A stretch of 64,000 nt of DNA from Flavobacterium sediminis. Lineage in GTDB: Bacteria > Bacteroidota > Bacteroidia > Flavobacteriales > Flavobacteriaceae. A program made the translations under genes and the position numbers. Shown one piece after another: positions 26,724 through 34,834 of this stretch (the first letter of the stretch is position 1; every line of letters starts with the position of its first letter). Location: NCBI RefSeq assembly GCF_003148385.1, contig NZ_CP029463.1, forward strand, positions 744,001-808,000. The letters run 5' to 3'. The notes beneath the pieces are model-generated. The model searched no databases. It saw only the letters and a program-made list of their open reading frames with translations, and had not been told where the DNA came from.

Positions 26724-27866
26724 TTATTCATCCTTTAAAAATCCATTTATACTATTTTTAATTCTATCTTTTTGATTATCAGTTAAATTAGACCCTGAAG
26801 GCAAACATAACCCTTTGGAAAACAAATCAGAAGCAATAGTTCCTCCATAATAAGGATATTGACCAAAAACAGGCTGTAAGTGCATCGGTTTCCACAAAGG
26901 TCTCGACTCTATATTATCTTTTACTAAGGTCTGTCTTAAATCTTCAGCAGTCTTTCCTGATTTTTTTGCATTTATTGTAATAGCAGTCAACCAATGATTA
27001 GAATAAAAATCATTATCGGGTTCACTAAAAACTTCTATTTCAGGAAAATCTTTAAATACCTGTTGGTAGAACTCATGCATATCACGTCTCAAAGCTATAT
27101 GCTGCTCCAGAACTTCCATTTGCCCCCTACCAATACCGGCCGAAATATTACTCAACCTATAATTGTACCCTATATGACTGTGCTGATAATAAGGCGCTGT
27201 ATCTCTCGCCTGAGTGGCCAAAAAGACTGCTTTTTCTTTAATCGACAAATTATGTGTTACTAATGCTCCTCCTCCGGAAGTTGTAATGATCTTATTCCCA
27301 TTAAAAGAAAGTGCTGCAACATCTCCGAATGTTCCACATTTTTGTCCTTTATAAGTACTTCCTAAGGCTTCGGCACTATCTTCTAATATCGGTATCTCAT
27401 ATTTTTGTGCTACTGTCCTTATCTCATCAATTTTATAGGGCATTCCGTATAAGTGAACTGCAATGATTGCTTTAGGTTTCTTTCCTTTACTGATCCTGTC
27501 TTTTATAGCATCTTCCAATGCCTGCGGACAAATATTCCAGGTATCCGGTTCGCTGTCTATAAATACCGGAATTGCACTTAAATACATAATAGGATTTGCC
27601 GAAGCTGAGAATGTCATACTTTGACAAAGCACCTCATCTCCTGCCTGAACTCCTAATAGAACCAATCCTAAATGTATCGCTGCTGTTCCTGAACTCAAGG
27701 CCGCCACATGAACTCCGTCTTGTAAAAAAGTCTCCAGATCGTACTCAAAGCCAGTAACATTAGGTCCTAATGGCGCTACAATATTCTCAGCAAAAGCACT
27801 TTCAATATATTTTTTTTCATTTCCTCCCATGTGCGGGGAAGAAAGCCAAATTTTATCCGGATTCAT
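26724..27866 (-). CDS. DegT-family UDP-4-amino-sugar aminotransferase (PglE/EpsN type)
   Basis: A 380-residue PLP enzyme. The N-terminal IWLSSPHMGGNEKKYI is characteristic of PglE/EpsN-like aminotransferases. Further landmarks are the LSSGTAAIHLGL phosphate-cup segment (57-68), LEDSAEALGS with the cofactor aspartate, and the PLP lysine K192 in SFNGNKIITTSGGG. It should form UDP-2-acetamido-4-amino-2,4,6-trideoxyhexose from the product of the PglF-like dehydratase. It overlaps the phosphoglycosyl transferase gene upstream by 4 bases. The stereochemistry (gluco or galacto) cannot be read from sequence. Confidence 0.92.
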   Translation of the reverse strand: MNPDKIWLSSPHMGGNEKKYIESAFAENIVAPLGPNVTGFEYDLETFLQDGVHVAALSSGTAAIHLGLVLLGVQAGDEVLCQSMTFSASANPIMYLSAIPVFIDSEPDTWNICPQALEDAIKDRISKGKKPKAIIAVHLYGMPYKIDEIRTVAQKYEIPILEDSAEALGSTYKGQKCGTFGDVAALSFNGNKIITTSGGGALVTHNLSIKEKAVFLATQARDTAPYYQHSHIGYNYRLSNISAGIGRGQMEVLEQHIALRRDMHEFYQQVFKDFPEIEVFSEPDNDFYSNHWLTAITINAKKSGKTAEDLRQTLVKDNIESRPLWKPMHLQPVFGQYPYYGGTIASDLFSKGLCLPSGSNLTDNQKDRIKNSINGFLKDE

Positions 27867-28417
27867 ATTACTTTTTTTATGGTTTTCACTATAATCATAA
27901 TATCTTTAAACAGATTATGCTCATAGTAATAGGCTAAATTCATTTTTATCTTATCCGGGAATAAGACGGTATCATTATAATGCAAAGGATCTTCCTGTTG
28001 GGCTAAAATATATTCTTCATTAGCATATTTTAAACTGGCTTCACAGGTAAGACCGGGTTTTAGTTCTAAAATTTTTCGTGCTTCTCCTTCCAGAAGATCA
28101 TAATAGCCCGGAATATCAGGGCGTGGTCCTACCACACTCATATCTCCTTTAAGTACATTCAATAATTGTGGTAATTCGTCTATTTTTGTTTTTCGAATAA
28201 ACTTTCCGTAGAAAGAAATTCTATTTTTTTCCGGATCCCGAATGGATCGTAACTTAAATATCTTAAAAACCTTTCCGTACTGCCCGACACGATCCTGAAT
28301 AAAGATTCCTTTTGATCTCGTATCCACGCAAGCAAAAATCCAGAAAATGGATAACGGGACTCCCAACAACACCATCAAAACCAGTGAAAATACGATATCA
28401 AAAATTCTCTTTATCAT
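27863..28417 (-). CDS. Phosphoglycosyl transferase, short divergent type
   Basis: A 184-residue monotopic bacterial sugar transferase with one N-terminal re-entrant helix (about 7-30). The catalytic Asp-Glu dyad is D80-E81 in KTKIDELPQLLNVLKGDMS, followed by VVGPRPDIPGY. The canonical PGITGWAQVNGRN is replaced by PGLTCEASLKYANEE, and the C-terminus has YYEHNLFKDIMIIVKTI. This variant is common in Bacteroidota glycan loci beside PglE/WcfR-like aminotransferases. It probably places a 4-amino-trideoxyhexose phosphate on undecaprenyl phosphate. It is the second such enzyme in this cluster (see 32092-32694). Confidence 0.88.
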   Translation of the reverse strand: MIKRIFDIVFSLVLMVLLGVPLSIFWIFACVDTRSKGIFIQDRVGQYGKVFKIFKLRSIRDPEKNRISFYGKFIRKTKIDELPQLLNVLKGDMSVVGPRPDIPGYYDLLEGEARKILELKPGLTCEASLKYANEEYILAQQEDPLHYNDTVLFPDKIKMNLAYYYEHNLFKDIMIIVKTIKKVI

Positions 28418-28422
28418 TTAAA

Positions 28423-29079
28423 CTAAAAAATCTTTTTTGCCGGATTGCCAAAATAAGTACCAACTTGTCGTATTGACTTTATCACAACGCTACCGGCTCC
28501 GATCCTGCATCCGTCCGGAATTTTTACTCCAGGCAAAATAACAGCTTTTGAACCAATAAAAACATTGTTCCCGATCTGTGCTCCGCCACCGATATCCACA
28601 TTAGCCATAATACTTGCATAATTGCCTATTGTAACATCGTGACCTACTTGTGTTCCTGCATTGATCATCACTCCTTCTCCAACGGAAACGTTACAGGATA
28701 TTATGGAACGGGGATACAAAACTGCTCCTGCGCCCATTTGTGTATTCTTTCCAACCAGAACCGTATCGTGTATAAAAGACAACACATTACAGTTGTTTGA
28801 AGCAAATAGTTCAAAAGCTTTCTGCTTTATATCTGTGTTTGCGATTCCCATTACTATATTTTTCCCTTTCCAGATCTCCCCTTTGAAAAAACCATCTACG
28901 ATCTTATATTCGTTTACAATTCCTTTCAACACATCCGGATTATCGTCTACGTACCCTATTAATTCATAGGATTGGGAAAATCGGGATCTATCCATCCAGC
29001 ACTCTAATTCTCGCGAAAGCCCTCCGGCACCAATTAAATAAAACTGCTCCTTTTTATTATTGAATTGAATATCCTCCAT
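28423..29079 (-). CDS. PglD/NeuD-family sugar N-acyltransferase
   Basis: A 218-residue acyltransferase of the sialic-acid O-acetyltransferase/PglD family. The N-terminal Rossmann part begins YLIGAGGLSRELECW (14-28), and the C-terminal left-handed beta-helix has the repeats IGNYASIMANVDIGGGAQIG and NNVFIGSKAVILPGVKIPDG. The likely general base is His in QVGHDVTIG. The role is N-acylation of the 4-amino group made by the PLP enzyme two genes downstream. Because an ACP and ketoacyl synthases are next door, the donor may be an acyl-ACP rather than acetyl-CoA (inference). It overlaps the SDR gene upstream by 23 bases. Confidence 0.88.
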   Translation of the reverse strand: MEDIQFNNKKEQFYLIGAGGLSRELECWMDRSRFSQSYELIGYVDDNPDVLKGIVNEYKIVDGFFKGEIWKGKNIVMGIANTDIKQKAFELFASNNCNVLSFIHDTVLVGKNTQMGAGAVLYPRSIISCNVSVGEGVMINAGTQVGHDVTIGNYASIMANVDIGGGAQIGNNVFIGSKAVILPGVKIPDGCRIGAGSVVIKSIRQVGTYFGNPAKKIF

Positions 29080-29785
29080 CTATGATAAAATTTTGTCCGG
29101 TGATCCACTTACTCCCTTCAGAAAGCAAGAATAAAATTGTTGGCGTAACATCCTCTACTTCACCAATCCCTAACGGATGCATACTTTTGATACGTTCAAT
29201 ATTGTCTTCCTCTATCTGAGAAAACAATTTTTGTGTCATTGGTGTGTTCACCACACCCGGAGAAATTGCATTAACCCGTATTTTGCGTTTAGCCAATTCT
29301 AATGCCAATGACTTTACCATTCCTAAAATGGCTGACTTGGAAGCGCAATAACCGGTTTTTCCGGCTTGTCCCAAAGTGGCCATCACAGATGCTAAAAAGA
29401 CCACGCTGGCTCCTTCGTTAGAATACTTCTTCTTGGCAAAAAATCGCATTAATTCAATTCCGGAAAAAACATTGATATTAAAAATACGCTGAACTGCTTC
29501 CGGCGTATATAAACTAATAGGCAAGGTTTCTTCCATTCCGGCACAATGTACCAAACCGTCCAACTTTTGACCTGACAAAAATTCGTCAAAAATTTTAGTA
29601 TATTCTTGATATGAATTCAAATCAATTGCTAAAAAATGTAACTGTTCAGAAAATTGGTCTAGCAGGTCTTTTATTTTTTCTATATCTCTGCCCAAAGCAA
29701 AAACCCGGTATCCTTCCTTAAGCAAACTATTGCAAGTTGCTTTTCCTATACCTGAAGTTGCTCCCGTTACAAGGACATTTTTCAT
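29057..29785 (-). CDS. FabG-like short-chain dehydrogenase/reductase
   Basis: A 242-residue classical SDR with GATSGIG (8-14) for NAD(P)H, a CAG segment for the NNAG position, and the catalytic S133, Y146 and K150 (YCASK). The C-terminal ITGQNFIIDGGYS matches ketoacyl-ACP reductases. It lies between the acyltransferase and the ketoacyl synthase III genes, so reduction of a 3-ketoacyl-ACP is the most likely role, producing a 3-hydroxy group that would be kept because no dehydratase is encoded here. A sugar keto-reductase is the alternative. Confidence 0.85.
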   Translation of the reverse strand: MKNVLVTGATSGIGKATCNSLLKEGYRVFALGRDIEKIKDLLDQFSEQLHFLAIDLNSYQEYTKIFDEFLSGQKLDGLVHCAGMEETLPISLYTPEAVQRIFNINVFSGIELMRFFAKKKYSNEGASVVFLASVMATLGQAGKTGYCASKSAILGMVKSLALELAKRKIRVNAISPGVVNTPMTQKLFSQIEEDNIERIKSMHPLGIGEVEDVTPTILFLLSEGSKWITGQNFIIDGGYSIQ

Positions 29786-29796
29786 TTTATTTGTTT

Positions 29797-30846
29797 TTAT
29801 AATTCGATTTGGGGGTAAATTTTTGTTTGTTTAAGGCTTATAATTCCATTTGCCCAATTTAATCCTGAGCCATATCCACTGAGGATAAGCTTATCTAATT
29901 CATTATTATTTTCTGCTTGTGACTGTATCAATAAAGGAATTGAAACACCACTGGTATTACCGAACTGATCAATATTGATCGGGAATTTTTGGGCTTCAAC
30001 ACCTAATTGTGCTGCAATTTGTTTGATAATAAACTGATTGGACTGATGCAGTAAAAAAGCGCCTATTTGCTCTTTATCCAAATTGGCTTGCTTTAAAATC
30101 TGTAAAATACTCGGCGCCACTTCCCGTAAAGTAAAATCAAGCACACGAGCTCCATCCATTGCCAATTGCAAGCGGTTTTTTTGATTGTTTTTATCGTCCT
30201 TCTCTATTTCAAAACTATGAGAAGTAACCACATTGCGACAACCTCCGTCGGGAATCATGATCGCATCTGCGTTATTGCCGTCTGAAAAATACTGAAAATA
30301 CGTTTCGGAAACATCGTCTGTACTTCTCTCAATCAACATGGCCGCAGCTCCGTCACCAAAAAGCATAGAAGTCCCTCTGTCTTTGTGTGACAATATTTTA
30401 GATAAGGTCTCTGCGACGATAAAAAGCACTTTCCCTTTAATCGTTTGCGCTATAGAGAAAGCGGTTCCTAATCCTTGAACAAATCCGGCACAGCCTGCAT
30501 TTATATCCAGACACAGGACATTTTGCGGCAAATTCAGCTTAACTTGTAAAATGTTAGATGAAAAAGGTATCTTATAATCCGGAGTCTGACTTAAAAAGAT
30601 CAGACATTCAACTTCAGAAGAAGCAACATCATGTTCTTTCAATAATGAATTAGCAGCTTCAAATCCTAAATCAAGAGCCGTTATATTATCAGTAGCCCAA
30701 CGTCTGTTTTTAATCCCGACTGTTTTTTCAAAGATTTTGATTTCTTTGGGACTCAGCAGTTCTTCAAAAAAAGCATTGGACACAACCTGAGACGGAACAC
30801 AGGTTTTTAAAGCTGTAATATGGATACCTTTAAAATGTTGTAGCAT
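29797..30846 (-). CDS. 3-ketoacyl-ACP synthase III homologue (FabH-like, copy A)
   Basis: A 349-residue condensing enzyme with an intact Cys-His-Asn triad: C119 in NAGCAGFVQG, H267 in LLHQSNQF and N297 in FGNTSGVS. These residues point to decarboxylative condensation rather than simple acyl transfer. The N-terminus (ITALKTCVPSQ, VGIKNRRWA) is FabH-like. It lies one base after the ACP gene. The housekeeping fabH would normally be elsewhere, so this copy is probably dedicated to the glycan. It and copy B are clearly different proteins rather than a recent duplicate, so they may catalyse two successive condensations. Confidence 0.9.
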   Translation of the reverse strand: MLQHFKGIHITALKTCVPSQVVSNAFFEELLSPKEIKIFEKTVGIKNRRWATDNITALDLGFEAANSLLKEHDVASSEVECLIFLSQTPDYKIPFSSNILQVKLNLPQNVLCLDINAGCAGFVQGLGTAFSIAQTIKGKVLFIVAETLSKILSHKDRGTSMLFGDGAAAMLIERSTDDVSETYFQYFSDGNNADAIMIPDGGCRNVVTSHSFEIEKDDKNNQKNRLQLAMDGARVLDFTLREVAPSILQILKQANLDKEQIGAFLLHQSNQFIIKQIAAQLGVEAQKFPINIDQFGNTSGVSIPLLIQSQAENNNELDKLILSGYGSGLNWANGIISLKQTKIYPQIEL

Positions 30847-30847
30847 T

Positions 30848-31078
30848 TTAGTTGAATTTTTCTACTCCGATACGCTCGATCAAAGATTGTACTGTTGAGA
30901 TATTCTTAATATCGTCTGCTGTTAAAGTCAAACCAAACTCATTAGAGACATATCCTATTAAAAGCATTGCAGCCATGGAATCCCATTCGTCTAATCCTTT
31001 TAAATCCGTTTCTGCTGTTAACGTGATCTCTAACTCTAATTCTTCTTCTAAACCTTTGATAAATTCAGCTTTATTCAT
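30848..31078 (-). CDS. Acyl carrier protein
   Basis: A 76-residue acidic protein with four predicted helices and the phosphopantetheine serine S34 in EWDSMAAM. The motif is DSM rather than the DSL of fatty-acid ACPs, which is frequent in dedicated carrier proteins. It sits between the two ketoacyl synthase genes, with gaps of one and six bases, so all three are surely co-translated. It is predicted to carry the growing acyl chain for the sugar N-acyltransferase. Confidence 0.92.
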   Translation of the reverse strand: MNKAEFIKGLEEELELEITLTAETDLKGLDEWDSMAAMLLIGYVSNEFGLTLTADDIKNISTVQSLIERIGVEKFN

Positions 31079-31084
31079 TTTCAG

Positions 31085-32089
31085 TTATAATTTATTATTT
31101 ATGGTAACTAATCCTCCTGACCAAGACAACCCTACTCCGAAACCAACCAGTAAAAGAGTTTCCTTCTCTGTTATGTCCTGACTGTATTTCTTTAATGCGA
31201 TTGGAATAGTTGATGAAACAGTGTTTCCTCCGTCTCGTAAATCAATAAAAAAGCGTTCTTCTTCTATTTTTAATCGCTTTCTCAAAAAATTCAGCATAAA
31301 AGCATTTGCCTGATGAAAAATATATTGGTCTATATAATCTTTTTCTACTTGATTAGCTTCTAATAATTTTTCTACAAATCCCGGCACAACTTCTCCTGTA
31401 AAATGGAAAATCTCAGGTCCGTTCATGTACAAATCATTATCCGTATAAAAATTACTACTTCCGTACATCTTTAATTCCGGGTTACTTTCTAATTTATATT
31501 TTGAACCCCCATTCTTCACAAATAGTTTTTCTACACCTGAGCCATCCGTTCCGAACAAGAAGTTGCCGAAATTCTCTTCTTCAGTGTATGACACTAAAGT
31601 TGCGGTAGCTGCATCTCCGAAAATGGCTCTGTTTGAACAATCCTTTTCATTGAGGATTTTAGAGTATGTTTCTGCTGTTACAACTAAAATATTTTTAGCC
31701 TGACCGGAATTAATCAATCCTTTGGCTAAGCTTAAAACATAAGTGTAGCCTGAACATCCCAAATTAACATCCAAAGCTCCGACTGTTGTAGGCAACCCTA
31801 ACCTGTCTTGTAAAAGACAAGCTGTTGTAGGCAAAATATAATCCGGATTTTGCGTACAATATAAAATATAATCAATTGTAGTACTATCTATTCTTTGAAA
31901 CAGCTTTTCGCAAGCCTGCACGGCTAAATCCAAACCAGTTTCATCCTCATCTGCATAATAACGACAACTAACGCCTACTTTGTCATCAAACTTCTTAAAA
32001 TCATAGTCCGGGAATTGTAGTGCCAAATCTTTGTTTGTCACTTTATTTTTTGGAAAAACATATTCTATAGCTTGTATTGTTGCTCCCAT
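31085..32089 (-). CDS. 3-ketoacyl-ACP synthase III homologue (FabH-like, copy B)
   Basis: A 334-residue condensing enzyme with an intact triad: C112 in NLGCSGYTYVL, H259 in IFHQANAF and N289 in DGGNTVSST. The end GFGVGLSWSGGLVTI is typical of FabH and related enzymes. It follows the phosphoglycosyl transferase gene by two bases and precedes the ACP gene. Together with copy A, the ACP and the SDR it forms a minimal acyl-chain builder. Which copy acts first cannot be told from sequence. Confidence 0.9.
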   Translation of the reverse strand: MGATIQAIEYVFPKNKVTNKDLALQFPDYDFKKFDDKVGVSCRYYADEDETGLDLAVQACEKLFQRIDSTTIDYILYCTQNPDYILPTTACLLQDRLGLPTTVGALDVNLGCSGYTYVLSLAKGLINSGQAKNILVVTAETYSKILNEKDCSNRAIFGDAATATLVSYTEEENFGNFLFGTDGSGVEKLFVKNGGSKYKLESNPELKMYGSSNFYTDNDLYMNGPEIFHFTGEVVPGFVEKLLEANQVEKDYIDQYIFHQANAFMLNFLRKRLKIEEERFFIDLRDGGNTVSSTIPIALKKYSQDITEKETLLLVGFGVGLSWSGGLVTINNKL

Positions 32090-32091
32090 TT

Positions 32092-32694
32092 TTAATTTCC
32101 TTTAAAGGCCTCTGTTGTTGCCTGTCCTTGTTGATTTATCCCTTCTTTTTTCAGGACTTTTTTGACTGTCAAATATACTATTTTTAAATCGGTAAAAAAA
32201 CTAACATGATCTACATACCACACATCATATCTGAATTTAGTTTGCCAATCTAATGCATTTCTTCCATTCACTTGTGCCCAACCCGTAATTCCAGGTTTGA
32301 TCTCGTGTCTTCTCCTCTGAAAATCATCATATAAAGGAAGATATTGCGGTAATAACGGGCGCGGCCCTATTAAACTCATATCTCCTTTGAGAACATTCAA
32401 CAATTGTGGAATTTCATCCAATGATAATCTTCGCACCCAATTCCCGACCACAGTTAACCTATCTGCATCAGGCAATAAATTTCCTTGTGCATCTTTTCTA
32501 TCGTTCATGGTCTTAAACTTGATGATGCTAAATATCTTTTCGTTTTTTCCGGGGCGTTTTTGAAAAAAGAATGGTTTTCCTTCATTTGCAATGGCCAGCA
32601 AAAATGTTATTATCATAAATAATGGCAAAAGCAACACAAAAGCAACAAATGCTAAAACAAAATCGAATAAAGGTTTGAATACTTTTGCGTACAT
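32092..32694 (-). CDS. PglC-type phosphoglycosyl transferase
   Basis: A 200-residue monotopic phosphoglycosyl transferase with one N-terminal hydrophobic re-entrant segment (about 10-35). The catalytic dyad is D93-E94 in SLDEIPQLLNVLKGDMS, followed by LIGPRPLL and the complete KPGITGWAQVNGRN. The C-terminal YDVWYVDHVSFFTDLKI and the GQATTEAF tail resemble Campylobacter PglC, which moves diacetylbacillosamine phosphate to undecaprenyl phosphate. It is likely the initiating enzyme for one repeat unit. It lies between the PglA-like GT4 and the acyl cassette. Confidence 0.9.
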   Translation of the reverse strand: MYAKVFKPLFDFVLAFVAFVLLLPLFMIITFLLAIANEGKPFFFQKRPGKNEKIFSIIKFKTMNDRKDAQGNLLPDADRLTVVGNWVRRLSLDEIPQLLNVLKGDMSLIGPRPLLPQYLPLYDDFQRRRHEIKPGITGWAQVNGRNALDWQTKFRYDVWYVDHVSFFTDLKIVYLTVKKVLKKEGINQQGQATTEAFKGN

Positions 32695-32696
32695 TT

Positions 32697-33818
32697 TTAA
32701 TTTAGTTTTTCCTTATAGAATGCTAACCAATGGCTTGAAATTTCATCTGCCGAAAAATATTTCAAAACATATTGCCTTCCTTCTTCGCCCATCGCCTTTC
32801 TTAGATTGGCGTCTAAAAACAATATTTTCATTTGTTTGTAAAGATCTTCACTATTCGCCACTTTATGTCGCAACCCTGTTTCATTATCCACAATTGTTTC
32901 TGTCAAACCGTACGTATCGCTACAAATCACAGGCATTTGCAGAAGCGAAGCTTCAATGACACTGGTTCCGAAACCTTCTCTGTAACTCGGCAAACAAAAA
33001 ACATCTCCCGCTTGTAGTGTTTCCTGAGGCTTTCGGGTTAACCCGAAAAAGAAAATCCCTTCTTTTTGCATCTGTTCAATTTCCGGTCGTAAATTTTCTT
33101 CGTCTGCCCCTATCAATAAAAGTTTTGCTTGAGGAAATTCCTGATGTAATCTTTTAAATGCTGTTACTAAATCTAAAATTCCTTTATCGCGATTCATCCT
33201 TCCTAAAAAAGTAAACACCACCTCATCATCTGAATACCCTAATTGTCTTCTCAACTCTTTCTTTATCCCCTGATCGGGTACAAACTTGGACACATCAACA
33301 CCACTGATAGAACCTTTTCCTAATACTTTTGAGTTTTGGTCTTTGATGATGTGATTCTGTATTAGAAAATCTCGTTGTGACTGGCCGTCCACTAATATAT
33401 CCGTAGCAAAAAAGACCATTACCTTATCTAAGAACTGTAACAATTTCTTTTTTAATCCGGTTTGTGTATGCCAAACCTGTCCTGTAAAAATGTGTATCCG
33501 AAGTTTTACTCCTGCCAGCCATGCTGCTGAAGTAGCAATTAATCCTGCTTTGGGAGTTATGGAATGTATAGCATCAAAATGCTGTTGTTTTAGGTATTTA
33601 TAGAGTTCGTACAACGCCGCTAAGTCTGACAAAAGATTAATATTCCGTACAATCTTTATATTCTTAGTTTCTTTCACAAAGGGAATAGCATGTTGTTCCT
33701 CTGTTTCAAAATTAGCTACTAATGTAATATCAAACTCCTGAGACAGATACTCAAAATGTTTAAGCATAAAGGCTTGAGCCGTCAAGGGGCTTGAAACAAC
33801 GAAACAAATCTTCTTCAT
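32697..33818 (-). CDS. GT4 family glycosyltransferase (PglA-like)
   Basis: A 373-residue GT4 enzyme. The N-terminal domain has KKICFVVSSPLTAQAFMLKH and AIHSITPKAGLI, and the donor domain has TFLGRMNRDKGILDLVTAF and the acidic SYREGFGTSVIEASLLQMPV with the E-x7-E pattern. The protein belongs to the PglA/WbaZ-like group that adds the second sugar to an undecaprenyl-linked bacillosamine-type sugar. It precedes the PglC-type enzyme by two bases, which supports that assignment. The sugar transferred is unknown (GalNAc in PglA). Confidence 0.85.
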   Translation of the reverse strand: MKKICFVVSSPLTAQAFMLKHFEYLSQEFDITLVANFETEEQHAIPFVKETKNIKIVRNINLLSDLAALYELYKYLKQQHFDAIHSITPKAGLIATSAAWLAGVKLRIHIFTGQVWHTQTGLKKKLLQFLDKVMVFFATDILVDGQSQRDFLIQNHIIKDQNSKVLGKGSISGVDVSKFVPDQGIKKELRRQLGYSDDEVVFTFLGRMNRDKGILDLVTAFKRLHQEFPQAKLLLIGADEENLRPEIEQMQKEGIFFFGLTRKPQETLQAGDVFCLPSYREGFGTSVIEASLLQMPVICSDTYGLTETIVDNETGLRHKVANSEDLYKQMKILFLDANLRKAMGEEGRQYVLKYFSADEISSHWLAFYKEKLN

Positions 33819-33839
33819 GTTTTAATTAGTAGGTTACAA

Positions 33840-33847
33840 CAAATGTA
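33840..33847 (-). promoter_or_regulatory. Possible -7 element (TACATTTG) before the PglA-like operon
   Basis: TAnnTTTG on the minus strand in the 41-base gap between the GT2 gene and the PglA-like GT4, ending 21 bases before its ATG. It could start an internal transcript for the acyl/bacillosamine genes. No clear -33 TTG. Confidence 0.4.
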
Positions 33848-33859
33848 TGAATATAAATT

Positions 33860-34834
33860 TTATAAAAAAGAACTAAAAATTTTATAGAAGTAAATATTCT
33901 TTAAAATCAATAACCGGAACAGGTTTTTATTTTTCTGGTAAATCGGATGATCTACATAATACATTCCTTTATTTTGCAGCTCTTCTTTCATCCCTTTTAC
34001 TATTTCAAACGGTTCTTTGTTTTTCATTAAATGGTAAAACAGTGTCGCAACCAGAAAATTCAAGCGCTCTTCAAAAAAATTTTTCACTTCTGATAACTCC
34101 CCATTTCCGGTTTGATATAAAGTATGCGTGATGTCCAGAACCTGCTTAATGTCCTGAACCATTTTTTGTTTTTTTTCTTTGTTTGAATTACGGGTTATGG
34201 AATTTTCAGTCTGTAAAAAACAGGCTCCTATTTGCGGAACTGCATAAACTTTAGCTGCTTTGTAAAAAGCTCTTGTATTGAATTCAAAATCTTCAATAAA
34301 AATACGTTCCAAAAAAAATAATTCATTTTCCAGCAAAAAAGTTCTCTTATACAACTTGTTACAAGCTGAATTCATATAACGGGTCGTATTATAGTACTGA
34401 ATTCCGCTTAAGACATTTCCATCAGAAGTACTTTGAACTGAATATATTTCTTTTCCCTGCATATCTACTCCTTTTGCTCCGAACTCCAGAATTTGAGTTT
34501 CCTGACTCTCGGCGATCAAAAGTAATTCTTGTAAAACACCCGGGGTTAGTACATCATCAGAATCTAAAAATAACAGATAATTGCCTTGAGACGCTTTAAT
34601 GCCTGTATTACGTGCTCCTCCCAATCCTTTATTCTTTTGTGAAATAATGGTAATAGCAGGATCGTTCGGAAAAGTATTCCGTATCCGTTCTACACTTTTA
34701 TCCGGACTTTCGTCGTCAACTACAATAATTTCATATTGTGATTCTTCTAAACCGCTTTCTTTAACCGACCGAATGCACTTTTCTACATAAGCTTCTACGT
34801 TATATACAGGAATTATAACACTTAACTTTTTCAT
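33860..34834 (-). CDS. GT2 family glycosyltransferase
   Basis: A 324-residue GT2 enzyme: LSVIIPVYNVEAYVEKCIRS at the N-terminus, VVDDESPDKS (38-47), GLGGARNTGI and FLDSDDVLT (89-97). The acceptor half has IEDFEFNTR with the usual ED base. It resembles Bacillus EpsH/EpsJ-type enzymes. Its start overlaps the polymerase stop by 4 bases, so it belongs to the Wzx/Wzy unit. Donor unknown. Confidence 0.9.
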   Translation of the reverse strand: MKKLSVIIPVYNVEAYVEKCIRSVKESGLEESQYEIIVVDDESPDKSVERIRNTFPNDPAITIISQKNKGLGGARNTGIKASQGNYLLFLDSDDVLTPGVLQELLLIAESQETQILEFGAKGVDMQGKEIYSVQSTSDGNVLSGIQYYNTTRYMNSACNKLYKRTFLLENELFFLERIFIEDFEFNTRAFYKAAKVYAVPQIGACFLQTENSITRNSNKEKKQKMVQDIKQVLDITHTLYQTGNGELSEVKNFFEERLNFLVATLFYHLMKNKEPFEIVKGMKEELQNKGMYYVDHPIYQKNKNLFRLLILKNIYFYKIFSSFL

